DNA of 10,790 bases from assembly GCA_023253615.1 (NCBI GenBank), contig JALRFZ010000372.1, forward strand, positions 1 through 10,790, in the 5' to 3' direction. This document shows, one piece after another, positions 1-7,864 of this stretch. The notes beneath the pieces are model-generated. The model did not search any database. It saw only the letters and a program-made list of their open reading frames with translations, and was not told the DNA's origin. The position numbers and the translations under genes were made by a program. The stretch comes from Verrucomicrobiales bacterium. Lineage in GTDB: Bacteria; Verrucomicrobiota; Verrucomicrobiia; Verrucomicrobiales; DEV007. Every line of letters begins with the position of its first letter. Within the stretch, counting starts at the first letter, position 1.

Positions 1-1236
1 TCCATTCTCGACGGTTACAAGGCGGAGAATCTTCCCGATGATGTCGATCTGTTTGTCATCGGCAACGCCCAGAGCCGCGGCAATCCGGAGGTCGAGGAAG
101 TGCTGCGGCGCAAGCTCCACTACGTCTCGATGCCCGAGTTGCTGCGCGAACAGGTGCTGCGTGGCAAACGCAATCTCGTCGTCACCGGCACGCACGGCAA
201 GACCACGACCTCCTCGCTCCTCGCCTGGATCCTTGAAGCAGCGGGGCAAAATCCGAATTTCATCATCGGCGGCATCCCCGAGAATCTCGGCCAAGGCGCC
301 CGCATCACCGGATCGGATCTCACCGTGCTGGAGGGCGACGAATACGACTCGGCCTTTTTCGACAAACGCTCGAAGTTCATCCACTACCTGCCCGAGCTCG
401 TCATCGTGAACAACCTCGAGTTCGATCACGCCGACATCTTCGAGAATCTGGATGCGGTCAAAAAGACCTTCGGCCACCTCGTCCGCCTCGTCCCCGAAAA
501 CGGGATCGTATTGCTCAACGGCGACGACGAGAATGCCCTCGGGGTCTTTGCCAAACAGGGGCATTCCCCCATGAGACGCGTCGGGATCGGGGCCGATTGC
601 GAGGCCCGCATCTCCGACATCGATTACCGGGCCGACGGCACCTCCTTCACCCTCGACGGGGAGCACTACGAGACGGGGATGAATGGCGAATACAATGTCC
701 GCAACGCCGCCATGGCGATCACCGCGGCCCGCTTCGTCGGCGTCGCGCCCGATGTGATCCGCGAGGCCGTCGCTGCCTTCCGCAGCGTGAAGCGGCGTCA
801 GGAAGTGCGCGGTATCACCGAACGCGGCATCACCATCGTCGATGACTTCGGGCACCACCCCACCGCGATCCGCGAAGCCATCGCCGGGATGCGGAAACGC
901 TTCGACGGCGCCCGGCTCTGGGCCGTGTTCGAGCCCCGCTCCAACACGACCCGACGCAATGTTTTCCAGGAAGCCCTCCCCGAGGCCCTCGGCCAGGCTG
1001 ACGGCGTCTGCCTCGCCGCCGTCGCCCGCGCCGACAAGCTCGCCGAAGACGAGCGACTGGACACCGATCTGCTCATGAAGACGCTCCGCGACCAAGGACT
1101 GCCCGCCTTCTACGAGCCCGATGTCGACGCCATCGTCGCCCGTCTCGAGATCGAAGCCCGAGATGGCGACGTCATCATCGTCTTCAGCAACGGCGGATTC
1201 GGCGGGATTCATGAGGAATTGCTGCAAAAGCTGTGA
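1..1236 (+). CDS. mpl: Mpl: UDP-N-acetylmuramate:L-alanyl-gamma-D-glutamyl-meso-diaminopimelate ligase (5' end outside window)
   Basis: Cytoplasmic Mur-ligase-family enzyme that uses ATP to join the recycled murein tripeptide L-Ala-gamma-D-Glu-meso-DAP to UDP-MurNAc, returning cell-wall peptide to peptidoglycan synthesis. The frame is open from base 1 and ends at TGA 1234-1236, giving 411 visible residues. Alignment from memory to E. coli Mpl places the first visible residue near position 49, so about 48 N-terminal residues are missing. Visible signatures are the ATP loop GTHGKTTT (187-210), the Mpl-typical GDEYDSAFFDKRSKF and NNLEFDHADIF stretches, DDFGHHPTA (841-867) in the C-terminal ligase domain, EPRSNT, and the terminal NGGFGGIHEELL. 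These separate it from MurC. It implies DAP-type peptidoglycan. An internal ATG at 100 lies in conserved sequence and is not the true start. Lys and Glu codons are mixed AAA/AAG and GAA/GAG. Confidence 0.97.
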   Translation, partial: SILDGYKAENLPDDVDLFVIGNAQSRGNPEVEEVLRRKLHYVSMPELLREQVLRGKRNLVVTGTHGKTTTSSLLAWILEAAGQNPNFIIGGIPENLGQGARITGSDLTVLEGDEYDSAFFDKRSKFIHYLPELVIVNNLEFDHADIFENLDAVKKTFGHLVRLVPENGIVLLNGDDENALGVFAKQGHSPMRRVGIGADCEARISDIDYRADGTSFTLDGEHYETGMNGEYNVRNAAMAITAARFVGVAPDVIREAVAAFRSVKRRQEVRGITERGITIVDDFGHHPTAIREAIAGMRKRFDGARLWAVFEPRSNTTRRNVFQEALPEALGQADGVCLAAVARADKLAEDERLDTDLLMKTLRDQGLPAFYEPDVDAIVARLEIEARDGDVIIVFSNGGFGGIHEELLQKL

Positions 1237-1285
1237 TTTTCGTGATTTTCCGAAGCGGGAGGGAGGTGTTTCGAGTAGGATTCCC

Positions 1286-2144
1286 GTGTTGAAACGGATC
1301 CGCTGCCTCCTCTTCGCGACTGCCCTCTCCCTGCCGCTTGTACTTTCCGCGGCGGTCGAGGAGGAGCATGACCACGATCATCCCGAGGTCTCGTCCGTCG
1401 CGCCGGATCCGGCCGGGCGGATTCACGCCTTCGAGGTCGATTACGAGATCCATCGCGACGGACCCGTCACTTTCGATTCGCGTTTTCGTCTTGGCGTTGC
1501 CGGAGTCGCGATTCGAAGGGGGCCGGTCTTGAACGTTCTCACCGTCTTCCAGGGTCCGGCGGGACTCACCCTCGATACCGAGCTGGAGATCCTCGAGGTC
1601 GCCCGCGATGGAGCACCCGAGCCCTTTCGTGCTGATCGGAAATCGGGTTTTGTCATGCTTTTCATCGGATCCGCCGACCGCGACCTCGAGCATCGCGAGC
1701 ACGACTATGTCATCAAAGGCCGATTGCGGGAAGACTGGCGGCGGGAGGGAAGGGGAGTTTTCCGCCGTGATCGATCTCGTCGGTGCCCTGCCGGCCCTGC
1801 CCATTGATGCCGCCGTGGCGACCGTACGCCTGCCCGAGGGAGTGCCCGTGCTGCGCCACACGCCTTCCGTCACCGGCGTCGATCCCGAGACCGAGCGTCA
1901 CGGCCCCGCCTGGCGGGCCGAGGCCGAAGGAAACCGCATCCGGGTCGAGGCCACCGCCCCGATGAAGGAAAACCGCAGTTTCTTTCTCAACCTCGCCTGG
2001 CCCTCCGCGACCTTTGCGACCAAGAGCCAGTGGATGCTCGTGATGCGCCAACACCCCTCCCTGCCGCTCGCGGCATTGTCGGGACTGGCCCTGCTCTGGG
2101 CGTTGCTGATTCCGGTGAGGCGGATGGTGGGCGTGAAACGTTGA
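1286..2144 (+). pseudogene. DUF2207-like exported membrane protein, frame broken near 1752-1755
   Basis: The GTG at 1286 is chosen because AGGA lies five bases upstream (1277-1280) and the product begins with a signal peptide (Lys/Arg, then a hydrophobic stretch to about residue 23). An acidic, His-rich EEEHDHDH follows. The body resembles the extracellular DUF2207 domain: a beta-rich N-part, then FIGSADRDLEHREHDYVIKGRL, then PIDAAVATVRLPEG. The first half is read in one frame (stop near 1807) and the second in the next frame to TGA 2142-2144. Removing one base, for example from the GGGG at 1752-1755, restores one frame of about 285 residues with EGREFSAVIDL at the join. A hydrophobic segment (about 2060-2117) followed by a basic tail gives a single C-terminal anchor with most of the protein outside. 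DUF2207 proteins are usually much longer, so this is a short variant. The function is unknown. A sequencing error or a true pseudogene both fit. It may be cotranscribed with mpl, 49 bases upstream. Confidence 0.6.
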
Positions 2145-2224
2145 GCCGGGGACATGGGTTCCTGTCGGCGTCCGGAGATTCGCCGCAGTCCCGCGGAAAA
2201 CGCCTCGCACGCCGGTAGCCCGGG

Positions 2225-2247
2225 AAAAGGCAGGGCGGCTGCCTTTT
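2225..2247 (+). terminator. Rho-independent terminator-like hairpin after the mpl/DUF2207-like genes
   Basis: AAAAGGCAG (2225-2233) and CTGCCTTTT (2239-2247) form a perfect 9-bp stem with a 5-base GGCGG loop, and the descending arm ends in four Ts. It lies 80 bases after the DUF2207-like stop and before the next gene, where the mpl transcript would be expected to end. The A-rich and T-rich arms would let it work on either strand. The rest of 2145-2423 shows no coding sequence and no promoter I would defend. Confidence 0.65.
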
Positions 2248-2423
2248 CAGATCGTCCGCTTTTCGTGGCGCTTGGCGGTTTGGGGCGCGGGATTCGGTTT
2301 CACGCGGATTCCCTTGCCCTCATTTTGCGAATTTCCCGCATCATCCCGTGCTCGCGTTCGTCCATGCAGGATCGGGGCGGAATCCCTCGGCTCCGGACCA
2401 AGACCACACCACCACTCGACTCC

Positions 2424-2714
2424 ATGAAACACCTGCCCCTCCGCCGCACCGGCCGTGTCCTCCTCGTCCTCGCCACTCTCGCCGCCTTTGTCGGCGCGCC
2501 GCTCGATTCCTCGGCGCATGCCTACGATCCGGTGAAAAAGGTCAAGGTGAAAGACCACAAGGTGAAAGTGAAGGCGATCGACGGGAAGGCGAAGATCAAG
2601 AACAAACCGAACGGCAAACACAAGGTGAAGGTAAAAGGGCCGAACGGCGATCTCGCCGCCCGGATCGCCTACGCGGAAGCCTATCCGGCCTCCGCCCCGG
2701 GGTATTCGAAGTAA
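2424..2714 (+). CDS. Small secreted lysine-rich protein of unknown function
   Basis: I do not recognise a family. The 96-residue product has a clear Sec signal peptide: a basic MKHLPLRRTGR, a hydrophobic core at residues 11-24, and a likely cleavage after AHA at residue 33. The mature part of about 63 residues is dominated by alternating Lys-Val runs: KKVKVK, HKVKVK and HKVKVK, with KAKIK between, separated by short Gly/Asn/Pro turns. This suggests beta strands with one strongly basic face. The tail (residues 77-96) is rich in Ala, Tyr and Pro. There is no cysteine and no membrane segment after the signal. The ATG at 2424 is chosen because the signal peptide starts there; the frame is open farther upstream but looks non-coding. 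No Shine-Dalgarno is evident. A polyanion-binding role (DNA, polysaccharide, lipid A, phosphate) is a guess from charge alone. It stands alone between the terminator and the convergent sulfatase. Confidence 0.6.
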   Translation: MKHLPLRRTGRVLLVLATLAAFVGAPLDSSAHAYDPVKKVKVKDHKVKVKAIDGKAKIKNKPNGKHKVKVKGPNGDLAARIAYAEAYPASAPGYSK

Positions 2715-2725
2715 TGTCCCGCGCC

Positions 2726-2753
2726 TGGCCGGACCCGACGGCGGGGCCGGTCA
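2726..2753. terminator. GC-rich hairpin between convergent genes
   Basis: TGGCCGG (2726-2732) pairs with CCGGTCA (2747-2753) with one G-T wobble, and CCC/GGG extend the stem inside after a mismatch. The hairpin spans the 36-base gap between the lysine-rich gene and the sulfatase and includes the sulfatase stop codon. There is no T-tract on either side, so it is a weak terminator candidate that could serve both converging transcripts. Confidence 0.35.
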
Positions 2754-4220
2754 ATAATCCGCTCCGCGCAGGCTCGCGCTGACGCTGCCAAGCCAGCCTT
2801 CCAGCCCGGTCGAGAGGTCTTGGAGGATCTCGGGATACTGCTTCGAGACATCTTTCCTCTCGCGCGGATCGGTGGTGAGGTTGTAGAGCGTCCAGCGCAC
2901 CTTCTCTCCGCTCGTGCCGGAGATGCGGTGGATCTTCCAGTCGCCGGAGATCCAGGCGGCATGACCGGCGAAGACATCCCCGGGGAACTTGTGTTTGGGG
3001 ATTTTTTCGACGCGTCGGGTGACCCGTTCGACCTTGTTGTCGCTCCAGTTTTCGATGGTCGGCAACACCTTCGTGACGACACCTCCGGGATTCGTGAACT
3101 GTCCGGGAACGCCCGCATTCCAGAAGCCGAGGGGCGCGGTGCGGACCTGCATTTCCCCGCGGATCAGCGGCACGAGGCTGATGCCATCGAGGGGGCGCCC
3201 CCCGGTGTCGTCGATACCCGCGATTTCCATCAAGGTCGGGAAGATATCGACGGTGCCGCAGCGGACGGGTGTCGTATTGGCGGACGGGATTGCGGCGGGC
3301 CACTCGATGAAGGCGGGCACGCGCAGACCACCCTCGTAGAGGACGTGCTTGCCCCCACGGGCGTCGCCGGCATCGCCGACGTTGAGCGCTCCGTTGTCAC
3401 TGCAATACCAGAGGAGGGTGTTGTCGCGCAGGCCGAGCTCGGCGAGAGTCTCGCGGATTTTCCCAAAGGCGAGATCCATGCCGGTGATCTCGCCGTAAAA
3501 TTCGCGCTCGCGCTTCGAGAGACCGGCGTAGAGGGCGGCGAGCCCGGGAGCGGCATGGTGGGGCAGGTGGGGCGCGCCGAACCAAACCATCGCGAAGATC
3601 GGTGACTCGCCCGCGGCCTGTTGGCGGATCCAGTCGATGGCGAGATCGGCGACGACCATGCTGCCCTCGCCTTTCAATTTCAGGGGGCGTCCCTGGTCGC
3701 TCAACTCGGGATTGTGATCAAAGAAATTCGACGTGCTGACCCAGCGGTCGAAGCCGTTCGCACCGGGATTGACGGGGCTGTCGGCGCGGATCGACCCGAG
3801 GTGCCACTTTCCGAAGTGCCCGGTGACGTAGCCTTCGCGTTTCAGGATCTCGGCGAGGGTGATCTCCTGCGGTCGGATGGGATGGCCCCAGCTGAAGACG
3901 CCCATGCGGTTCGGATGTCGGCCCGTGAGGACGCTCGCGCGGGTCGGCGAGCAGGAAGGGGCGGCCGCATAGAAATGATCGAGACGCAGCCCCGAGCCGG
4001 CGGCGGCGTCGAGGTGGGGTGTCTTCAGATGCGGGTGGCCGTTGTAGCCGACATCCCCCCAGCCCTGGTCGTCGGCCATCACGAGGACGATGTGAGGGCG
4101 TTTCAGCTGACTTTCGTTCGCGCCCGCGGGCTCCTTCTTTTTGCCGGACTCCACCGCCCCCGCCGGAAGGCCCGGGACGACGACCGCGAGGAGAATGAGA
4201 ATGGAAAGGAGAAACCGCAT
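2751..4220 (-). CDS. Secreted type I (formylglycine) sulfatase, arylsulfatase family
   Basis: Hydrolyses sulfate esters, most likely on sulfated polysaccharide in the periplasm or outside the cell; the exact substrate cannot be read from sequence. The ATG at 4220 gives 489 residues beginning with a signal peptide (MRFLLSILILLAVVV, cleavage near residue 22). The frame is open to a TTG at 4298, but that extension has no family character. Visible residues: metal-binding D50-D51 in MADDQGWGD, the CSPTR motif with C90 (codon 3951-3953) that is converted to formylglycine, R94, the GKWH motif (K138, H140), a His-containing PHLPHH stretch, SDNG (D275, N276) and the following K291. The C-terminal LYNLTTDPRERKDVS stretch is typical of the family. 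The length is normal and no core residue is missing. CSPTR fits maturation by a formylglycine-generating or anaerobic maturase enzyme, not encoded here. It follows the ATPase gene by 93 bases, with no clear ribosome-binding site. Confidence 0.95.
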   Translation of the reverse strand: MRFLLSILILLAVVVPGLPAGAVESGKKKEPAGANESQLKRPHIVLVMADDQGWGDVGYNGHPHLKTPHLDAAAGSGLRLDHFYAAAPSCSPTRASVLTGRHPNRMGVFSWGHPIRPQEITLAEILKREGYVTGHFGKWHLGSIRADSPVNPGANGFDRWVSTSNFFDHNPELSDQGRPLKLKGEGSMVVADLAIDWIRQQAAGESPIFAMVWFGAPHLPHHAAPGLAALYAGLSKREREFYGEITGMDLAFGKIRETLAELGLRDNTLLWYCSDNGALNVGDAGDARGGKHVLYEGGLRVPAFIEWPAAIPSANTTPVRCGTVDIFPTLMEIAGIDDTGGRPLDGISLVPLIRGEMQVRTAPLGFWNAGVPGQFTNPGGVVTKVLPTIENWSDNKVERVTRRVEKIPKHKFPGDVFAGHAAWISGDWKIHRISGTSGEKVRWTLYNLTTDPRERKDVSKQYPEILQDLSTGLEGWLGSVSASLRGADY

Positions 4221-4239
4221 GAGAAGGCAATCGGACGTC

Positions 4240-4264
4240 TTCCGGATCCTGTAACGATCCGGAA
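4240..4264. repeat. Perfect inverted repeat upstream of the sulfatase start
   Basis: TTCCGGATC (4240-4248) and GATCCGGAA (4256-4264) form a perfect 9-bp palindrome around a 7-base spacer. It lies 20 bases upstream of the sulfatase ATG, in the 93-base gap after the ATPase gene. No T-tract follows it in the direction of transcription, so it does not look like an intrinsic terminator. It could be a binding site for a dimeric regulator of the sulfatase, or an RNA hairpin in the leader. The structure is seen directly; the function is inferred. Confidence 0.5.
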
Positions 4265-4313
4265 AGGAGAAGCTTTTCCCGAAATCAGTCTCCTGCAACC
4301 GAAAGATGCCTTT

Positions 4314-6737
4314 TCAGAGTTCGATGCGGTGCCCTCCGAGGAGAGCGGCGTGGGCGGGATGGCAGGTGAAAAGGACGACTTGTTTGTCCCCCGCGAATTG
4401 CCCCAGGAGAGCGGCGGCGTCGGCCTGGCGGTCGGGATCGAGATCGACGAAAGGATCGTCGAGGAGGAGGAATCCATGGCGTCCTTCGAGGAACCAGCGG
4501 GCCATCGAGAGACGCAGGGCGAGCCCGAGCGAGGCCCGGGTGCCGGCGGAAAGCAGGGCGAAGGGAATGGCGGTCGAATCGGCCCGCGCCGCTTTGGAGA
4601 GGTCGGGCGTGAGACCCTGATATCGATCGCGGGTGAGCGGGGCGAGGACTTCGGCGAGGTGGGTGTGCCAGGGGGCGAGGGTGTCGGCGTCGAGCTCGGC
4701 GCGGAGTTGATCGTATTCACGACGGATGCGGCGGATCGCTTCCCCCTCGCGTCGGGCGCGGGTCAGGGCCGCGTTGGCGAGATCGAGACGCTCCATGGCA
4801 TCGGCGGGTTCGAAAGCCGGTGCGGTGGCGACGAGTTCGGCTTTTTCCAACTGCAGTTGATGCAGTTCGCCCCGGTGTTGTTCGAGCTCGCTCCGTTTGA
4901 TGCGGAAGTCCCGGAGAAACGAGGCCGCGTCGGGAGTGCCCTCGGGCAGAGGATGGAGCGCCTCCATTTTCTGTTTCACCACCTTGTGCGAGGCGCGCAG
5001 ATCGGCGAGTTGATCGAGCAATTCATCGGCGCTGACAAAATCGCGTTCCCAAGCGGCCAGTTTCTGACGCAGGGAAGCGATCTCGCGGGTCGCGGTGTTG
5101 ATCTCGCTTTCGGTGCGGGCGTTGTCCGCGGAGATCTCTCCGAGGGGGCGGGCCGGGGCAGCACCACCGCCGGAGAGCCGCTCGCATTCGGCCTGCCATT
5201 CGCCGAGAGTGCGCGATCCGAGGAGGTCGGCGAGCTGGCGCTCGAGCAGGGCGATACGATGGGCGATCTCTTTCGCGCCGGCATGCTTTTGACGTGCGGC
5301 GGCGGGATCCTCGACACCGAGGGCCGCGAGGAGTGCCGTCATCTCGTCGGCGAGTTCGCGGAGCCGGGTCTCGTCCGCGGCGAGGTCGATCTCGGCGGAG
5401 CTCACTTCGATCTCCCAGGCTCCGTCGGGATCACGCAACGAGACACGTCCCCCGGCTTCGAAGGTCACCTCTTTTCCCGCGACGATCTCGCGGGGCAGGG
5501 TGGCATCGACTCCACTGCGGGTCTCGATACGCCAGGTGCCGGCCGCGGCGAGGCGCACCCGGAGCCGGGCGGCTTCGAGCCGGGTGTGGAGCCGGTCGCG
5601 CTCGCGCTCGATCGTCTCGAGCCGTGGCATGGCTGTGGGATCGATCTGGCCGAGGGCCGCGAGTTCGACTTTTGCGGCAGTGAGTGCGGTCTGGATCTTG
5701 GCGGCGTCCTCGAGGAGGCGGCGGGTCTTTTCGGCGGACTCCCAGGCTTTGGCGCGGGTCAGTTCCTCTCCGAGATGGACGAACTTTTCCCGCGACCGGG
5801 AAAGCAGCGTCTCCTGCTCCTGCACACGATTCGCGACGACGGGCCATTCCTGCGAGACTTCCTTCAGGCCTTTGCCGCGGGATTCAACTCCGGCGAGTTC
5901 GGCGTCGAGCTGGAGACGGACCTCCGCGTCGCGGGCCACCACCTCTTGCGCGGTGATCCACTCGGCGAGACACGCGTTCCGGCGGTGCGCCCGGTGGACT
6001 TTCGCATTCAGCGCATCGAGGCGGCGGTAATACTGTTCGGCTTCCTCGTAGGCGATGCGTGCGGCCTCTCTTTCATACCAGGCCGTCACGATCGAGCCGG
6101 CTCCGCGCATCCACCGCTGGTCGAGTCCTCGATTGCCTTCGGGGCGGTTCAGATCGACATCCCAGCGTTCGTATGCCGCCTTGTAGCGGGCTTCGAGGAG
6201 GGTGGAGAGTTTTTCGAGGGAGACTCCGTCGGTTTCGAAAACAGCACGGCGGAGACGCTCGTTCAATTCTCCGAGATCCCCTCCATCGGCGAGCCGGTCG
6301 AGGCTCTTTCCGATTTCGCCCTGGGCCGAAAAAAGGGCGTGATCCCACGTGCCGCGCGTGAGCCCGAGCAGCCGGCCGAGAGCTTCCTCGACCGCCGGTC
6401 CATCGGTGACGAGCCCTCCGTCGGGCCGGGTCAGTTCCGACGCGGAATTGCCGGGAGACCAACGTTTCGAAAGCCTCCACACGTTTTCACCTTCGGCCAG
6501 ATCGAGCGAGACCCGGATCGTGTCGCCACCGCCGAGCGGCAGGTAGGGCAGCACTTCGCCCTCGGCCTCGCGTTTGCCCAGTTTGGTCGGCACGAGCAAG
6601 GCCTGGCGCAGGGCGCGGCGCAAGGTCGATTTTCCCGCCTCGTTCGCGCCGAGCACGACATTGAGCCCGGGCTCGAACCGCAGCTCGCGATCGACCGTGC
6701 CAGCGAAAGGATGGAGTTGGAGACGTCGCAGGATCAT
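4314..6737 (-). CDS. SbcC/Rad50/YhaN-like SMC-type ATPase, without zinc hook
   Basis: An 807-residue ABC/SMC-type ATPase, expected to drive DNA end processing with the phosphoesterase encoded just before it. Domains in order: N-terminal half ATPase with Walker A GANEAGKST (residues 30-38) and Q-loop LFSAQGEIG (about 135-143); a long Glu/Arg/Leu-rich coiled coil (about 170-390); a beta-rich insert (about 391-447, DNA 5397-5567); a second coiled coil (about 450-690); and the C-terminal half ATPase with signature LLSAGT (728-733), Walker B FLLLDDPF (756-763), D-loop DLDPD and a TCHP stretch. No CxxC zinc hook is present at the apex, and the protein is shorter than E. coli SbcC (about 1050 residues), so it is closer to the YhaN type. 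The start is fixed by AAGGAGG seven bases upstream and by the ATGA overlap with the previous gene. RecF-like or YhaN-like are alternative family labels. Confidence 0.92.
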   Translation of the reverse strand: MILRRLQLHPFAGTVDRELRFEPGLNVVLGANEAGKSTLRRALRQALLVPTKLGKREAEGEVLPYLPLGGGDTIRVSLDLAEGENVWRLSKRWSPGNSASELTRPDGGLVTDGPAVEEALGRLLGLTRGTWDHALFSAQGEIGKSLDRLADGGDLGELNERLRRAVFETDGVSLEKLSTLLEARYKAAYERWDVDLNRPEGNRGLDQRWMRGAGSIVTAWYEREAARIAYEEAEQYYRRLDALNAKVHRAHRRNACLAEWITAQEVVARDAEVRLQLDAELAGVESRGKGLKEVSQEWPVVANRVQEQETLLSRSREKFVHLGEELTRAKAWESAEKTRRLLEDAAKIQTALTAAKVELAALGQIDPTAMPRLETIERERDRLHTRLEAARLRVRLAAAGTWRIETRSGVDATLPREIVAGKEVTFEAGGRVSLRDPDGAWEIEVSSAEIDLAADETRLRELADEMTALLAALGVEDPAAARQKHAGAKEIAHRIALLERQLADLLGSRTLGEWQAECERLSGGGAAPARPLGEISADNARTESEINTATREIASLRQKLAAWERDFVSADELLDQLADLRASHKVVKQKMEALHPLPEGTPDAASFLRDFRIKRSELEQHRGELHQLQLEKAELVATAPAFEPADAMERLDLANAALTRARREGEAIRRIRREYDQLRAELDADTLAPWHTHLAEVLAPLTRDRYQGLTPDLSKAARADSTAIPFALLSAGTRASLGLALRLSMARWFLEGRHGFLLLDDPFVDLDPDRQADAAALLGQFAGDKQVVLFTCHPAHAALLGGHRIEL

Positions 6738-7864
6738 GACCGGGCCTCCTTCACCAGTTCCCAGGCGAGTTGCAGGGCGTCGGCGTCCTCCATGGATTCC
6801 GCGAGCCCTCCGAGGAGGCGGTGCGGAAAGGAACCGATCGTGTATTCGCGTCCGATGTCTGCCGCGCTGATCTCGCGCTGCAATCCCGCGAGATCTGTTT
6901 CAAGATAGAGGACCGATTTTTCCAGCTCCGCGATCCATTCACCACGGGTGTCGTAGAGGTCGCCCGCGAGGCGTCCCGAGAGGCTCAATTTCACGAGATC
7001 CCGGTCCGGCCCGGAGGTGGTGAGCGAGGTTTTGAGCGCCTCAAGATCCGCCTCGTTCCGGAGGATTTTGGTCAGGGTGTGGAATTTGAACGAGCCGGTG
7101 CGCACGGACTCGCCCCGCACCGAGCCGTCCGGCCCGAGCTCTAGGATCAAGGCGTAACCCTCGTGCCGGCAGTCGAATCCATCGGGCTCGGGCGTCGCGG
7201 GATAGAGGATGCGATGGTTGGTGAATTCCTCCAGATCCGGGTAGCGGATGTGGGTGTGGCCGAGGAGCCAGAGATCGAGACCGCTCGCCTCGAGTTCCTT
7301 CCGTTTCATCGGAAAGTAGTCACCTTCGAAGTCGGGCGAGAGCCCCTCGAGGCTGCCGTGGGCGACGCCGATGCGGCGAACCTCGTCGGGCAGATCGAGT
7401 TCGGCGAGGGCCTCCGGCACCCATCCGACCGCATGGGTCTGCGAATGTCTCGATCCACAGACGCCGGGAAAAATCACCAGGGGGATGCCCTGGTCGCGCA
7501 GGTCGCAGGGGGTCTCGCGTCGCAGGAGGTGATGGCGCTCGCCAAGGGCATCGACGAAGCCGGGCCAGAGGGGATCCTCCTCCTGCGCATAGTCATGATT
7601 GCCCGGCAGCACCACGACGACACCTTCGAAGGCCGCGAGAATCGTCGCGGCCTCACGCACGAGGCTCTTGGGCACGCGCGGGGTGTCGAAGAGATCGCCG
7701 GCGATCACGAAGACGTCGCAGGCACGCTCGCGGGCGATCGCCACCATTCCGCGGAGGCACTCGATCCGGCGCGCGACGAGTCGCTCGCGCAGGGCGGGCG
7801 TGTAGCCGCCGCGGGTGAATTTGAGGCCGAGGTGGAGGTCGGCGGTGTGGAAAAGGCGGGTCAT
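6734..7864 (-). CDS. SbcD/Mre11/YhaO-like DNA exonuclease subunit (calcineurin-like phosphoesterase)
   Basis: A 376-residue two-metal phosphoesterase expected to cut DNA ends as the nuclease partner of the ATPase encoded next. All core motifs are visible: D9 and H11 in TADLHLG, D57 in GDLFD, N89-H90 in PGNHD, H169 in VAHGS, and H203/H205 in GHTH. These supply the metal ligands and active-site residues of the Mre11 family. After the catalytic domain (about 1-235) comes a capping region with SFKFHTL, as in YhaO/SbcD proteins, and a C-terminal helical stretch rich in Leu, Glu and Ala that may contact the ATPase coiled-coil base. The length fits YhaO/SbcD. The start is ATG 7864, where TRLFHTADLH begins at the usual place; no Shine-Dalgarno is evident. 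The stop overlaps the ATPase start (ATGA). A 142-base gap separates it from the exonuclease gene upstream, so its own promoter may lie there. Confidence 0.94.
   Translation of the reverse strand: MTRLFHTADLHLGLKFTRGGYTPALRERLVARRIECLRGMVAIARERACDVFVIAGDLFDTPRVPKSLVREAATILAAFEGVVVVLPGNHDYAQEEDPLWPGFVDALGERHHLLRRETPCDLRDQGIPLVIFPGVCGSRHSQTHAVGWVPEALAELDLPDEVRRIGVAHGSLEGLSPDFEGDYFPMKRKELEASGLDLWLLGHTHIRYPDLEEFTNHRILYPATPEPDGFDCRHEGYALILELGPDGSVRGESVRTGSFKFHTLTKILRNEADLEALKTSLTTSGPDRDLVKLSLSGRLAGDLYDTRGEWIAELEKSVLYLETDLAGLQREISAADIGREYTIGSFPHRLLGGLAESMEDADALQLAWELVKEARS
6745..6751 (-). promoter_or_regulatory. Strong ribosome-binding site for the SbcC-like gene
   Basis: On the - strand AAGGAGG lies inside the end of the phosphoesterase gene with a 7-base spacer before the ATG at 6737. 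It fixes that start. Together with the ATGA overlap at 6734-6737 it indicates translational coupling, fitting a fixed-ratio complex. It is the best Shine-Dalgarno in the window; most other starts here have a weak one or none. Confidence 0.8.

Noticed and set aside
1233..1250. Tandem 9-bp repeat GTGATTTTC x2 spanning the mpl stop codon
   Set aside because: Two short copies with no further repeats or palindromic structure; most likely a small duplication with no function.
3621..6908. Open frame of 1095 codons on the + strand opposite the ATPase and part of the sulfatase and phosphoesterase genes
   Set aside because: It runs antisense to three proteins with clear motifs, is a low-complexity Gly/Glu/Arg-rich translation, and has no recognisable domain. 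Long antisense open frames are common at this GC content.
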